A stretch of DNA of 48,937 nt, taken from positions 1 through 48,937 of the forward strand of contig CAIVLE010000080.1 of NCBI GenBank assembly GCA_903906635.1, written 5' to 3'. The DNA is from an uncultured Burkholderiales bacterium (GTDB lineage: Bacteria > Pseudomonadota > Gammaproteobacteria > Burkholderiales > Burkholderiaceae_C). The notes beneath the pieces are model-generated. The model worked only from the letters and a program-made list of their open reading frames with translations. It made no database searches and was not told where the DNA came from. A program made the translations under genes and the position numbers. Every line of letters begins with the position of its first letter. Position 1 is the stretch's first letter. This document shows positions 1 to 7,926 of the stretch, in pieces.

Positions 1-2
1 AC

Positions 3-92
3 AGCGCAACGGTGATCCTGGAAGAGGCGACTCCCGGCAAGCCCATGCCAGGAGCGCGCTTCACGGTGCGCTTTAGCGCTGGAGCACGTTGA
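3..92 (+). CDS. C-terminal end of an unidentified protein, possibly a sensor histidine kinase (partial)
   Basis: An open frame enters from the left edge and ends at TGA 90-92. Its 29 visible residues include the run PGARFTVRF. Many histidine kinases end in a similar beta-strand after the last glycine-rich box of the ATPase domain, so a sensor kinase is my best guess. The fragment is too short to prove it. Its last 20 bases overlap the end of the convergent glutathione S-transferase gene. Other frames in this stretch give less protein-like sequence. Confidence 0.35.
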   Translation, partial: SATVILEEATPGKPMPGARFTVRFSAGAR

Positions 93-729
93 GCTGCAGG
101 CGCTCGCGCTCGATCGCGCGTTGAACCGGCGGGTGCTGGGCGACTCGCTGCACAAATGCCCACAGCTGAGGGAAATCATTCGGGTCAATGCCTGCAATAG
201 ATCCCCACCGGGTCAAAGTCAGTGCATAAGCATCCAAGGGGCCAAAGTGGGCGCCACCAAACCATGGTTGCCCGGTCGCCAAAGCTGCCTGCAACAAGTC
301 TTGCATTTCGGCCAACAAGCTGCGGTAAGTCGTGACGGCGTGTGCCTTGATATCGGCCTGAACGTCCGGGGCGTTGCTGTATTTTTGGGGCATGAACACA
401 TGGGTGAAGGTGGTGTGCACCGTGTTGTTCATCCAACTCAGTGTCTCCAGCACCTTGGCACGGGCCAGCCCCGCGGCAGGCAAAAAGTGGGCTTGTGGAA
501 ACCTCTCTGCCAAATACAAGCTGATCGCCACGATTTGTGTGATGACGTGCCCGTCGTCGACCAGCACGGGCACTTGCCCGCGCGGATTGATGCTTTGGTA
601 GGTCGCTTCGTACTGCTCGCCTTTGTGGAGCTTGACCATGCGCGGCTCGTATGCTGTGTCGGCGGCTTCGAGCAAACAATGCGGCACGAACGAACAGGCG
701 CCGGGGGCGAAATACAAAATTAGGCTCAT
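73..729 (-). CDS. Glutathione S-transferase family protein
   Basis: A 218-residue protein, the usual length for a soluble bacterial glutathione transferase. The N-terminus (MSLILYFAPGACS) is the first beta-strand and helix of the thioredoxin-like domain. The Ser/Cys after GA is where beta- and theta-class enzymes place the glutathione-activating residue. A cis-proline loop (RGQVPVLV, about residues 50-57) and a helical C-terminal domain follow. The family conjugates glutathione to electrophiles or reduces peroxides in the cytoplasm; the substrate cannot be read from sequence. I chose ATG 729 over an upstream in-frame start because the thioredoxin fold begins there. It is divergent from ahpC, so a shared oxidative-stress role is plausible but unproven. 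Confidence 0.88.
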   Translation of the reverse strand: MSLILYFAPGACSFVPHCLLEAADTAYEPRMVKLHKGEQYEATYQSINPRGQVPVLVDDGHVITQIVAISLYLAERFPQAHFLPAAGLARAKVLETLSWMNNTVHTTFTHVFMPQKYSNAPDVQADIKAHAVTTYRSLLAEMQDLLQAALATGQPWFGGAHFGPLDAYALTLTRWGSIAGIDPNDFPQLWAFVQRVAQHPPVQRAIERERLQLNVLQR

Positions 730-837
730 AGGGATGGCTATCCTTGAAATAGGCTTTGAGAACAAGTTTTGATTTTAGAGACCCCTCAACTTGCGCCCAG
801 CCAGACAAGACTGCCTCAATCAGGGCCATTGAAACAA

Positions 838-893
838 CCAATGACGCCAAGGTCTCATTGGAATTATGATTTGCTCAATGAGTTCTTCTCATT
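838..893 (+). promoter_or_regulatory. Candidate ahpC promoter with inverted repeats (possible LysR-type/OxyR site)
   Basis: A perfect inverted repeat CCAATGA (838-844) and TCATTGG (855-861) with a 10-base gap overlaps a possible -35 (ATGACG, 841-846). A good -10, TATGAT (865-870), lies 18 bases on. A second inverted repeat, AATGAG (877-882) and CTCATT (888-893), follows. Peroxide regulators of the OxyR family bind dyads with such spacing at ahpC promoters. The bases do not match the enterobacterial OxyR consensus, so the regulator is inferred. Confidence 0.45.
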
Positions 894-928
894 CCATAGT
901 TTTCATCAACCCAACCAAAGGAATCTCC

Positions 929-1492
929 ATGTCCCTGATCAATACCCAAGTTCAACCCTTCAAAGCCAACGCCTTTCACAACGGCAAATTCATCGAAGTC
1001 ACCGAAGCCAGCCTCAAAGGCAAGTGGTCTGTGTTGATTTTCATGCCAGCAGCGTTCACCTTCAACTGCCCCACCGAAATTGAAGACGCCGCTGAGAACT
1101 ACGCCGAGTTCCAAAAAGCAGGCACCGAGGTGTACATCGTCACCACCGACACCCACTTCTCGCACAAAGTGTGGCACGAGACATCGCCTGCTGTGGGCAA
1201 AGCCACCTTCCCACTGGTGGGTGACCCCACACACCAACTGACACGTGCGTTTGGCGTGCACATCGACGAAGAAGGTTTGGCCTTGCGTGGCACGTTCGTG
1301 ATCAACCCCGATGGCGTGATCAAAACCATGGAAGTCCACTCCAACGAAATCGCCCGTGATGTGAAAGAGACCGTGCGCAAACTCAAGGCCGCTCAATTCA
1401 CCGCCGCCAACCCTGGCCAAGTTTGCCCCGCCAAGTGGAACGAAGGCGCCAAGACCCTGACGCCTTCTTTGGACCTGGTCGGCAAGATCTAA
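929..1492 (+). CDS. ahpC: Alkyl hydroperoxide reductase peroxiredoxin subunit AhpC
   Basis: A 187-residue typical 2-Cys peroxiredoxin that reduces hydrogen peroxide, organic peroxides and peroxynitrite in the cytoplasm. The peroxidatic cysteine is Cys47 in the motif FTFNCPTE; the resolving cysteine is in GQVCPAKW near the C-terminus. Length and motif positions match the AhpC1 family. The residue before the peroxidatic Cys is Asn where the enterobacterial enzyme has Val. The start at 929 follows the ribosome site AAAGGAA. The flavoprotein partner ahpF lies 150 bases downstream in the same direction and recycles the oxidised protein with NAD(P)H. A palindromic structure in the spacer could set different levels of the two. 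Confidence 0.96.
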   Translation: MSLINTQVQPFKANAFHNGKFIEVTEASLKGKWSVLIFMPAAFTFNCPTEIEDAAENYAEFQKAGTEVYIVTTDTHFSHKVWHETSPAVGKATFPLVGDPTHQLTRAFGVHIDEEGLALRGTFVINPDGVIKTMEVHSNEIARDVKETVRKLKAAQFTAANPGQVCPAKWNEGAKTLTPSLDLVGKI

Positions 1493-1509
1493 GCAGTCTC
1501 GCTGCCTGA

Positions 1510-1629
1510 TGGGGTGTGCGCTGTGGGACGTCCCACAGCGCAAGGCCCCATCTCACAGCGCGATTGCTTCTCGCAACCCCTCGTGGGTTGCCCCATCCCA
1601 CTTCTTTTTTTGGTAGGCGCTCAAGCGCC
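1510..1629 (+). promoter_or_regulatory. Structured ahpC-ahpF intercistronic region
   Basis: Three hairpins lie in 120 bases. The first is a perfect 24-base palindrome (1518-1541, arms GCGCTGTGGGAC and GTCCCACAGCGC) flanked by further pairing TGGGG (1510-1514) with CCCCA (1546-1550). The second is GCAACCC (1573-1579) with GGGTTGC (1585-1591), followed 13 bases later by a run of seven T (1604-1611 region). The third is GGCGC-TCAA-GCGCC (1616-1629), just before the ahpF ribosome site. This could be an mRNA processing/stabilising site or partial terminator that keeps AhpF below AhpC. Confidence 0.55.
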
Positions 1630-1642
1630 GAAAGGACACGCC

Positions 1643-3232
1643 ATGCTCGACGCAACAATGCAAACTCAATTGCAAACTTATTTGCAAAACCTTCGCACAC
1701 CGATCCGCTTGATCGCGTCTCTTGATGAGAGCGAAAAAAGCACGGAACTGCGCGACTTGTTGACGCAAATCGCCAGCCTGTCCGACAAGGTGAGTTTTGA
1801 TGCGTCGGGCAGCGATGCTCGCACGCCCTCCTTCGTGATTGCCAAAGAAGGTGAGACCCGAGGCGTGCGGTTTGCCGCCATCCCCCTGGGCCACGAGTTC
1901 ACGTCCCTGGTGCTGGCTTTGTTGTGGACCGGCGGTCACCCACCCAAAGTAGAGCCGCAAGTCATCGAGCAGATCCAAGCGCTGGACACAGAGATGAACT
2001 TTGAGGTCTACATGTCCTTGTCGTGCCACAACTGCCCCGACGTGGTGCAGGCAGCGGCACTCATGGCCATTTACAACCCCAAGATTCACACCACCGTGAT
2101 CGACGGCGGTTTGTATCAAGAGGAGGTCGACACACGACAAGTCATGGCGGTGCCCATGGTGTTCATGAACGACGCCTTGTTCGGTTCGGGCCGCATGACG
2201 CTGGAAGAAATCGTGGGCAAACTCGACAGCAATTCCGATGCACGCGAAGCGGCCAAGCTCAGCGAAAAAGCACCGTTTGATGTGCTGATCGTGGGCGGCG
2301 GACCTGCGGGTGCTGCAGCCGCGGTGTACGCCGCTCGCAAAGGCATCCGTGTGGGCGTCGCCGCCGAGCGCTTTGGTGGACAGGTCAACGACACCATGGC
2401 GATTGAAAACTACATCTCGGTGTTGGAAACCGATGGGCCCAAAATGGCCGCTGCGATGGAAGCCCAAGTGCGCCACTACGCGGTGGACATCATGAATTTA
2501 CAGCGTGCAGAGAAAGTGGTGCCTGCAGCCACGCCTGGCGGCTTGACGCAGGTGCACATGGCCAACGGCGGGGTACTCTCAGCGCGCACCGTGATCTTGT
2601 CCACCGGTGCGCGCTGGCGCAATGTCAACGTACCGGGCGAAGCAGAATACAAAAACAAAGGGGTGGCTTACTGCCCACATTGCGATGGCCCCTTGTTCAA
2701 GGGCAAGCGGGTGGCGGTGATTGGCGGGGGCAACTCGGGGGTAGAAGCCGCCATCGATTTGGCCGGTTTGGTCGAACACGTGAGCTTGGTGGAGTTTGCC
2801 GATGCGCTCAAAGCCGACGCCGTGTTGGTCAACAAACTCAAGAGCCTGCCCAATGTGAGCATTCACACCAACGCCCAAACCACCGAGATCACCGGTGACG
2901 GACAAAAGGTCAATGGCTTGACCTACAAAGACCGCGCCAATGAGGCGTTACACCACATCGAACTCGCGGGCGTGTTTGTGCAAATCGGCTTGGTGCCCAA
3001 CACCGAGTTCTTGAAAGGCACGGTTGAGCTGAGCAAGTTCGGAGAGATCATGGTGGATGCCAAGTGCCACACCAACTTGCCCGGTGTGTTTGCTGCAGGC
3101 GACGTGACCACCGTGCCTTACAAACAAATTGTGATTGCCGCAGGCGAGGGCTCCAAAGCCGCCTTGAGCGCGTTCGATTACTTGATTCGACAACCCGTGG
3201 CGGTCACAACGCCCGCCCCCGCGCTCGCCTGA
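1643..3232 (+). CDS. ahpF: Alkyl hydroperoxide reductase flavoprotein subunit AhpF
   Basis: A 529-residue FAD enzyme that moves electrons from NAD(P)H to AhpC. The N-terminal half has two thioredoxin-like folds with the redox pair Cys128-His-Asn-Cys131. The C-terminal half is thioredoxin-reductase-like, with the FAD-binding GGGPAG motif near residue 217, the redox pair Cys344-Pro-His-Cys347, a second dinucleotide-binding glycine motif (IGGGNSG) and a closing AAGDVT FAD motif. Length and cysteine positions match the well-studied family closely. The start at 1643 follows AAAGGA with an 8-base spacing; a longer upstream frame runs through the hairpin region and is not protein-like. The stop codon abuts the stop codon of the next, convergent gene with no space. 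Confidence 0.96.
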   Translation: MLDATMQTQLQTYLQNLRTPIRLIASLDESEKSTELRDLLTQIASLSDKVSFDASGSDARTPSFVIAKEGETRGVRFAAIPLGHEFTSLVLALLWTGGHPPKVEPQVIEQIQALDTEMNFEVYMSLSCHNCPDVVQAAALMAIYNPKIHTTVIDGGLYQEEVDTRQVMAVPMVFMNDALFGSGRMTLEEIVGKLDSNSDAREAAKLSEKAPFDVLIVGGGPAGAAAAVYAARKGIRVGVAAERFGGQVNDTMAIENYISVLETDGPKMAAAMEAQVRHYAVDIMNLQRAEKVVPAATPGGLTQVHMANGGVLSARTVILSTGARWRNVNVPGEAEYKNKGVAYCPHCDGPLFKGKRVAVIGGGNSGVEAAIDLAGLVEHVSLVEFADALKADAVLVNKLKSLPNVSIHTNAQTTEITGDGQKVNGLTYKDRANEALHHIELAGVFVQIGLVPNTEFLKGTVELSKFGEIMVDAKCHTNLPGVFAAGDVTTVPYKQIVIAAGEGSKAALSAFDYLIRQPVAVTTPAPALA

Positions 3233-3451
3233 TCACTGCGAAGCAACCGCTGAAGCAGGGATGGCCGGCGCGCCTGCCACGCGCAGTTGCAAGGCCTCAG
3301 GCGCGACTTGGTCATCCAAACGCGCGCCCTCATGCGGCGACGAGGGGTCTAGGCCTAAAAACCCCAAATACCCCCCTGACCAAAGTCCAAACAACAAATT
3401 GACCAGCACCAACACCAGGGCCAGATTGCGCCAAATGGATGAGGAGTTCAT
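3233..3451 (-). CDS. Small single-pass membrane protein, possible remnant of a SPOR-type protein
   Basis: A 72-residue protein starting with a charged N-terminus and one hydrophobic helix (about residues 8-30), then a short polar tail containing APEALQL. The pattern recalls the first part of a Burkholderiales protein encoded after birA and coaX, which has a transmembrane anchor and then a C-terminal SPOR domain. Here the SPOR domain is absent. It lies 52 bases after birA on the same strand, and its TGA abuts the ahpF TGA (joint TGATCA). It may be a true small protein or a decayed gene. The family memory is from recall and was not searched. Confidence 0.6.
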   Translation of the reverse strand: MNSSSIWRNLALVLVLVNLLFGLWSGGYLGFLGLDPSSPHEGARLDDQVAPEALQLRVAGAPAIPASAVASQ

Positions 3452-3503
3452 AGGGTGATGTGCCTTCAGGTGGATGGATGACGAATCGGAGCTGCGTGCG
3501 GCC

Positions 3504-4298
3504 TCATTGAGGCCGCACGCTCACCTCTGCGCTGGTGATGCGTTCGCTGCCCTGAGCGGTCTCAACCCGCAAGGCGCCGTCAAAGTCTACGCCGCGTGCT
3601 ATCCCTACGCGCCCATCGCTCAAGCTGACAGGGCAGTCGCGCAGTGCATCGCGGTCATTGAACTGTGTTTGAAGAGGAGCAAACCCATCGCGCTCAAACG
3701 CCAACAAGGTTTGCAACAAAGGTAAGGCGACTTGCGTCAAGGTGCTAGGGGCGCTGGCCCGGGGTGACAACTGTTGCCAGCCCAAGGCTGGCGTGGACAG
3801 CCCCGGCGCTTGAGGGGGTGCAATGTTGATGCCCACGCCCACCACGCAGTAGCGCGAATGCTCTGAGTCCACACTCGCTCCTAAAGCGGTTTCTATGAGC
3901 ACCCCTGCAAGCTTGCCCCAGCCGCGCGAGGGACCGGGTTGGGCCACCCACAGGTCGTTGGGCCACTTCAAGCGCACATCCAGCACGCCGTCGGGGTCGA
4001 GGCTTTGCGCCAACGACAAGCCTACGGCCAGAGACAAACCCGACCAATCGCGAGGCCTCAGGGGCAAGCCCAAAGAAAAGGTGAGTGCATCCCCGGCTTG
4101 GCCATGCCAAGCTCGCCCTAATCGACCCCGACCGGCCGTTTGTGTCTCGGCCACCAAGAGCACCGACTCGTTCTGGCCCGCACGTGCACGGCGCATCAGC
4201 TCCGTGTTGGTGGAGTCAATTTGGGGGAGCACCTCCACCGTCAGGCCAGGTTGCCAAGCCACCAAGGCTTGCCACAGGTCTTCAGCGGGCCACATCAT
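3504..4298 (-). CDS. birA: Biotin--[acetyl-CoA-carboxylase] ligase
   Basis: A 264-residue enzyme that activates biotin with ATP and attaches it to the carrier protein of acetyl-CoA carboxylase. The catalytic loop GRGRLGR (about residues 57-63), the KWPND motif near residue 111 and the GKLAGVLIE strand are all present. The C-terminal cap domain is recognisable though low in conservation. The N-terminal helix-turn-helix of the repressor-type BirA is missing, so this is a group I ligase without DNA binding. It starts 3 bases after the stop of the SET-domain gene, so the two are probably co-translated. The pantothenate kinase coaX that commonly follows birA in this order is not here. Start could be either of two adjacent ATG codons. 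Confidence 0.9.
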   Translation of the reverse strand: MMWPAEDLWQALVAWQPGLTVEVLPQIDSTNTELMRRARAGQNESVLLVAETQTAGRGRLGRAWHGQAGDALTFSLGLPLRPRDWSGLSLAVGLSLAQSLDPDGVLDVRLKWPNDLWVAQPGPSRGWGKLAGVLIETALGASVDSEHSRYCVVGVGINIAPPQAPGLSTPALGWQQLSPRASAPSTLTQVALPLLQTLLAFERDGFAPLQTQFNDRDALRDCPVSLSDGRVGIARGVDFDGALRVETAQGSERITSAEVSVRPQ

Positions 4299-4301
4299 GG
4301 C

Positions 4302-4832
4302 TCAGTGCTTTTTGTCTGCCCGTTTGGCTTTTTTCTGAGCACGCCGTTCGCGCTTGTTGGGCTGGCTGGATGCCAACAAAGTTCCACGGCACTTTTTGGC
4401 GCCGCACCAGCAGGGGTACTCGGCTTTGAGTTTGTCGGTCAAAGGCGCGTCAATCACCAAGCCGTAGTCGTAATTCAACTCCTCACCCGCCTCGATGTTG
4501 CGCAAGGCCTTGATGAACACGCGACCGTCCACCTCATCAGGTTCGCAATTGGGTTTGCACGAGTGGTTGATCCAACGCGAGGAGTTACCCCCGTACAAGG
4601 CATCGATCACGTGCTTGTCGTCCAGGTGAAAGTAAAAGGTATGGTTGGGGTCCTTGGGGTCGTGGGGATGGCGACGCAACGCCTCTTTCCACGTGATGAT
4701 CTCGCCCACATACTCGATGATGGTTTCGCCTTCGGCGATGTCGGCCAGTGCAAACACCCCTTTGCCGTGCACGCCGGAGCGTCGGGTTTGAATGCGTCGG
4801 CCAGTGATCGGAGCAGGGGTATTTTTGGACAC
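4302..4832 (-). CDS. SET-domain lysine methyltransferase-like protein
   Basis: A 176-residue protein consisting almost entirely of one SET domain. Visible motifs are SGVHGKGVFA near the N-terminus (S-adenosylmethionine-binding), WINHSCKPNCE in the middle (the knotted NHSCxPN core), ELNYDYG, and a post-SET-like cluster CWCGAKKCRG that could bind zinc with the core Cys. A short lysine-rich tail (KRERRAQKKAKRADKK) ends it. SET enzymes methylate protein lysines; the bacterial substrate is unknown. I favour GTG 4832 (or TTG 4838) because the domain begins 12 residues later and the upstream extension runs into the repetitive divergent promoter. It is divergent from topB and translationally coupled to birA. 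Confidence 0.85.
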   Translation of the reverse strand: MSKNTPAPITGRRIQTRRSGVHGKGVFALADIAEGETIIEYVGEIITWKEALRRHPHDPKDPNHTFYFHLDDKHVIDALYGGNSSRWINHSCKPNCEPDEVDGRVFIKALRNIEAGEELNYDYGLVIDAPLTDKLKAEYPCWCGAKKCRGTLLASSQPNKRERRAQKKAKRADKKH

Positions 4833-4855
4833 GGTCAAAACTCTGTTAACTTTAT

Positions 4856-4905
4856 TACGTACGCACACATGTGCGCACAGGCGCGTGTGCGTGCGCGCAC
4901 GCGCG
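4856..4905. repeat. Alternating purine-pyrimidine (Z-DNA-prone) tract between SET gene and topB
   Basis: From 4856 to 4879 and again from 4881 to 4905 every step alternates purine and pyrimidine, broken only at 4880. The second block is 25 bases of CG, GT and AC steps and contains a 14-base palindrome (4889-4902). Such sequence is prone to left-handed Z-DNA or cruciform under negative supercoiling. It lies in the only spacer of two divergent genes, 44 bases before the topB start. Confidence 0.85.
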
Positions 4906-4948
4906 AGAAGCGCAAATTGTAGTGGTGAGTTTTCTAAGGAACTTTGAA

Positions 4949-7900
4949 ATGAGCAAAACCCTCGTGATCGCCGAAAAACCTTCGGTTGCGCAAGACATCG
5001 TGCGCGCACTCACGCCTGTGGCGGGGAAGTTCGAAAAGCACGACGATCACTTTGAAAGCGAGACCTATGTGGTCTCAAGCGCTGTGGGCCACTTGGTCGA
5101 AATCCAAGCGCCCGAAGAGTTTGACGTCAAGCGTGGCAAGTGGAGCTTTGCCCACCTGCCTGTGATTCCGCCCTACTTTGATTTGAAGCCGGTTGAGAAA
5201 ACCAAGAGCCGACTCAACGCCGTGGTCAAGCTGGCCAAACGCAAAGACGTGACCGCCTTGATCAACGCCTGTGATGCGGGCCGCGAAGGCGAGTTGATTT
5301 TTCGCTTGATCGAACAATACGCCGGTGGCAAAAAGCCGCTGGACAAACCCGTCAAACGCCTGTGGTTGCAGTCGATGACGCCACAAGCCATTCGCGATGG
5401 ATTTGATTCGCTGCGCTCTGAGAAACAAATGCAAGGTTTGGCCGATGCGGCGCGCAGCCGCTCGGAGGCTGACTGGCTGGTGGGCATCAATGGCACCCGG
5501 GCCTTGACCGCCTTTAACTCGCGCGAAGGTGGCTTCTTTTTGACCACCGTGGGCCGGGTGCAAACGCCCACGCTGAGCGTGGTGGTGGAGCGTGAAGAGC
5601 AAATTCGCAAGTTCATCAGCCGCGACTACTGGGAAATTCACGGCAGTTTCCAAGTCGCCGCCGGCAGCTACCCTGGCAAATGGTTCAACCCCGAGCACAA
5701 AAAAGACGCCGAGGATGCAGAAAAAAAGCACGACCGCGTCTGGAGCGAAGCCGAAGCCTTGGCCATTGCTGACGCGGTGCGTCACCAAACAGCCAGCATC
5801 ACCGAAGAAAGCAAGCCCACCACCAAGGCCAGCCCGGGCTTGTTTGACTTGACGTCGCTACAACGTGAGGCCAATGGCCGCTTTGGCTTCTCGGCTAAAA
5901 CCACGCTAGCCCTGGCTCAAAGCCTGTACGAGCGCCACAAGGCCTTGACCTATCCACGGACCGATTCACGTCATCTGCCAGAGGACTACGTGCCCGTGGT
6001 GAAACAAACCTTTGAGATGCTGGCCGACAGCGGCATGAAGCACATAGAGCCACACGCCTTGGTGGCCTTGAACAACCAATACGTGCGCAAATTGCCCCGC
6101 GTGTTTGACAACAAAAAGGTCAGCGACCACTTTGCCATCATCCCCACCTTGCAAGCCCCCAGCGGCCTGTCCGAAGCTGAGCAAAAGCTGTACGACATGG
6201 TGGTGCGCCGCTTCATGGCGGTGTTCTTCCCCAGCGCCGAGTACATGGTGACCACGCGCATCAGCACAGTCCACGCTGCAGGCAAAGCGCACCACTTTCG
6301 CACCGAAGGCAAGGTTCTGGTCAACGCCGGGTGGATGGCGGTGTACGGCAAAGACGCGGCACAAGAAGCGTCCGATAACGAAGAGGACGGCAAAACCCTG
6401 GTGGCCTTGACACCAGGAGAGTCGGCCAAAAACGAACAAGCCCAAGCCAAGGGCTTGAAAACACGCCCCCCCGCACGCTACAGCGAAGCGACCTTGCTGG
6501 GCGCCATGGAAGGCGCCGGCAAGTTGGTGGAAGATGATGAGTTCCGCGAGGCCATGCAAGAAAAAGGCTTGGGTACACCTGCGACGCGGGCAGCCATCAT
6601 CGAGGGCCTGATCAACGAAAAATACCTGATCCGCGACGGTCGCGAAATGATTCCAACCGCCAAAGCATTTCAGCTGTTCACCCTGCTGCGCGGCTTGGGT
6701 GTAGAAGAACTCTCCAAGCCCGAGTTGACCGGTGGCTGGGAACACAAACTAGCGCTGATGGAGCAAGGCGAACTCAGCCGTGAAGCGTTCATGCACGAAA
6801 TTGCCGCCATGACCGAGCACATCGTCAAAAAGGCCAAAGAGTTTGACCGCGACACCATCCCTGGTGACTACGCCACCTTGAACACCCCCTGCCCCAAATG
6901 CGGCGCAGTGGTCAAAGAAAACTACCGTCGCTATGCTTGCGTTGGCAAAGACGGTGCGTCTGAGGGCTGTGGTTTTTCGATCAGCAAAATTCCGGGGGGG
7001 CGCACATTTGAGGCGGCCGAAGCCGAACAGTTCATCCGCGACAAAAAGATTGGCCCGCTCGACGGTTTCCGCTCCAAGGCGGGCTGGCCCTTCACCGCCG
7101 AGATTGCCCTCAAGTACAGCGAAGAAGACCAAAACTGGAAACTTGAGTTTGACTTTGGCGACGACAAAAACGCCGAGTCCGGTGAAATTGTGGAGTTTGG
7201 TGACAGCGAATCGCTGGGCAATTGCCACAAATGCGGCAGCCCCGTCTATGAACACGGCAGCAACTATGTGTGCAGCAAGTCGGTGCCCACGCATGCTCAA
7301 GCCACGCCCAGCTGCGACTTCAAGAGCGGCAAGATCATCTTGCAGCAACCGGTGGCACGCGAACAAATGACCAAGCTGCTGGCCGAGGGCAAAACCGACT
7401 TGCTCGACAAGTTTGTCTCGATGCGCACGCGCCGCGCCTTCAAAGCCTTTTTGCAATGGGACCCCGAAGCCGGCAAAGTCAACTTTGCCTTTGAGCCCCG
7501 CACCAGCAAATACCCGGCGCGTGGCGGTAAAACACCCACCACCAACGCCTTGATCAAGGCCGCAGGCAAGAAAGCGCCGGCCAAAACCGCCAAAGGCGCC
7601 AAAGGGGCCAAAGCAACCAAGGTCGATAAAGTGGCCAAGCCCAAAGCCCCTCGCCAGGTGACTGCAGGCTTCTTGCCAAGCACTGAGTTGGCCGCCGTGA
7701 TCGGCAACGATGCCGTCGCGCGCACGCAAGTGATCAAGAAGCTGTGGGACTACATCAAAGCCAATGGCATGCAAGACGCCACCAACAAACGCGCCATCAA
7801 CGCCGACGCCAAACTCAAGGCGGTGTTTGGCAAAGACCAAGTCACCATGTTTGAACTGGCGGGCATTGTGGGCAAACACCTGCGTCCCGTGGGCGAATAA
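4949..7900 (+). CDS. topB: DNA topoisomerase III with C-terminal basic linker and SWIB domain
   Basis: A 983-residue type IA topoisomerase that passes single strands and decatenates DNA. The TOPRIM domain opens the protein (VIAEKPSVAQ, then DAGREGE near residue 107). The catalytic tyrosine is Tyr335 in TYPRTDSRHLP. After the core (about 640 residues) come two cysteine-containing C-terminal repeat modules (CPKCG and CHKCG pairs). A linker rich in Lys, Ala and Gly (about residues 868-903) resembles histone H1 tails. The last 80 residues form a SWIB/MDM2-like domain (GFLPSTELAAVIG through LAGIVGKHLRPVGE). E. coli TopB is about 650 residues, so the tail is a large addition. The start at 4949 follows AAGGA. 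It is divergent from the SET gene. Confidence 0.95.
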   Translation: MSKTLVIAEKPSVAQDIVRALTPVAGKFEKHDDHFESETYVVSSAVGHLVEIQAPEEFDVKRGKWSFAHLPVIPPYFDLKPVEKTKSRLNAVVKLAKRKDVTALINACDAGREGELIFRLIEQYAGGKKPLDKPVKRLWLQSMTPQAIRDGFDSLRSEKQMQGLADAARSRSEADWLVGINGTRALTAFNSREGGFFLTTVGRVQTPTLSVVVEREEQIRKFISRDYWEIHGSFQVAAGSYPGKWFNPEHKKDAEDAEKKHDRVWSEAEALAIADAVRHQTASITEESKPTTKASPGLFDLTSLQREANGRFGFSAKTTLALAQSLYERHKALTYPRTDSRHLPEDYVPVVKQTFEMLADSGMKHIEPHALVALNNQYVRKLPRVFDNKKVSDHFAIIPTLQAPSGLSEAEQKLYDMVVRRFMAVFFPSAEYMVTTRISTVHAAGKAHHFRTEGKVLVNAGWMAVYGKDAAQEASDNEEDGKTLVALTPGESAKNEQAQAKGLKTRPPARYSEATLLGAMEGAGKLVEDDEFREAMQEKGLGTPATRAAIIEGLINEKYLIRDGREMIPTAKAFQLFTLLRGLGVEELSKPELTGGWEHKLALMEQGELSREAFMHEIAAMTEHIVKKAKEFDRDTIPGDYATLNTPCPKCGAVVKENYRRYACVGKDGASEGCGFSISKIPGGRTFEAAEAEQFIRDKKIGPLDGFRSKAGWPFTAEIALKYSEEDQNWKLEFDFGDDKNAESGEIVEFGDSESLGNCHKCGSPVYEHGSNYVCSKSVPTHAQATPSCDFKSGKIILQQPVAREQMTKLLAEGKTDLLDKFVSMRTRRAFKAFLQWDPEAGKVNFAFEPRTSKYPARGGKTPTTNALIKAAGKKAPAKTAKGAKGAKATKVDKVAKPKAPRQVTAGFLPSTELAAVIGNDAVARTQVIKKLWDYIKANGMQDATNKRAINADAKLKAVFGKDQVTMFELAGIVGKHLRPVGE

Positions 7901-7926
7901 GCATGGAGTGAACGAGTCCCAACGCC

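Noticed and set aside
121-723. Rightward open frame opposite the glutathione S-transferase gene
   Set aside because: The minus-strand protein has clear glutathione transferase motifs; the plus-strand translation is Cys/His/Gly-rich noise.
1043-1075. AhpC motif with Asn before the peroxidatic Cys as a sign of altered function
   Set aside because: The catalytic Pro-Thr-Cys framework is complete and I recall the same variant in related betaproteobacteria, so it is probably ordinary.
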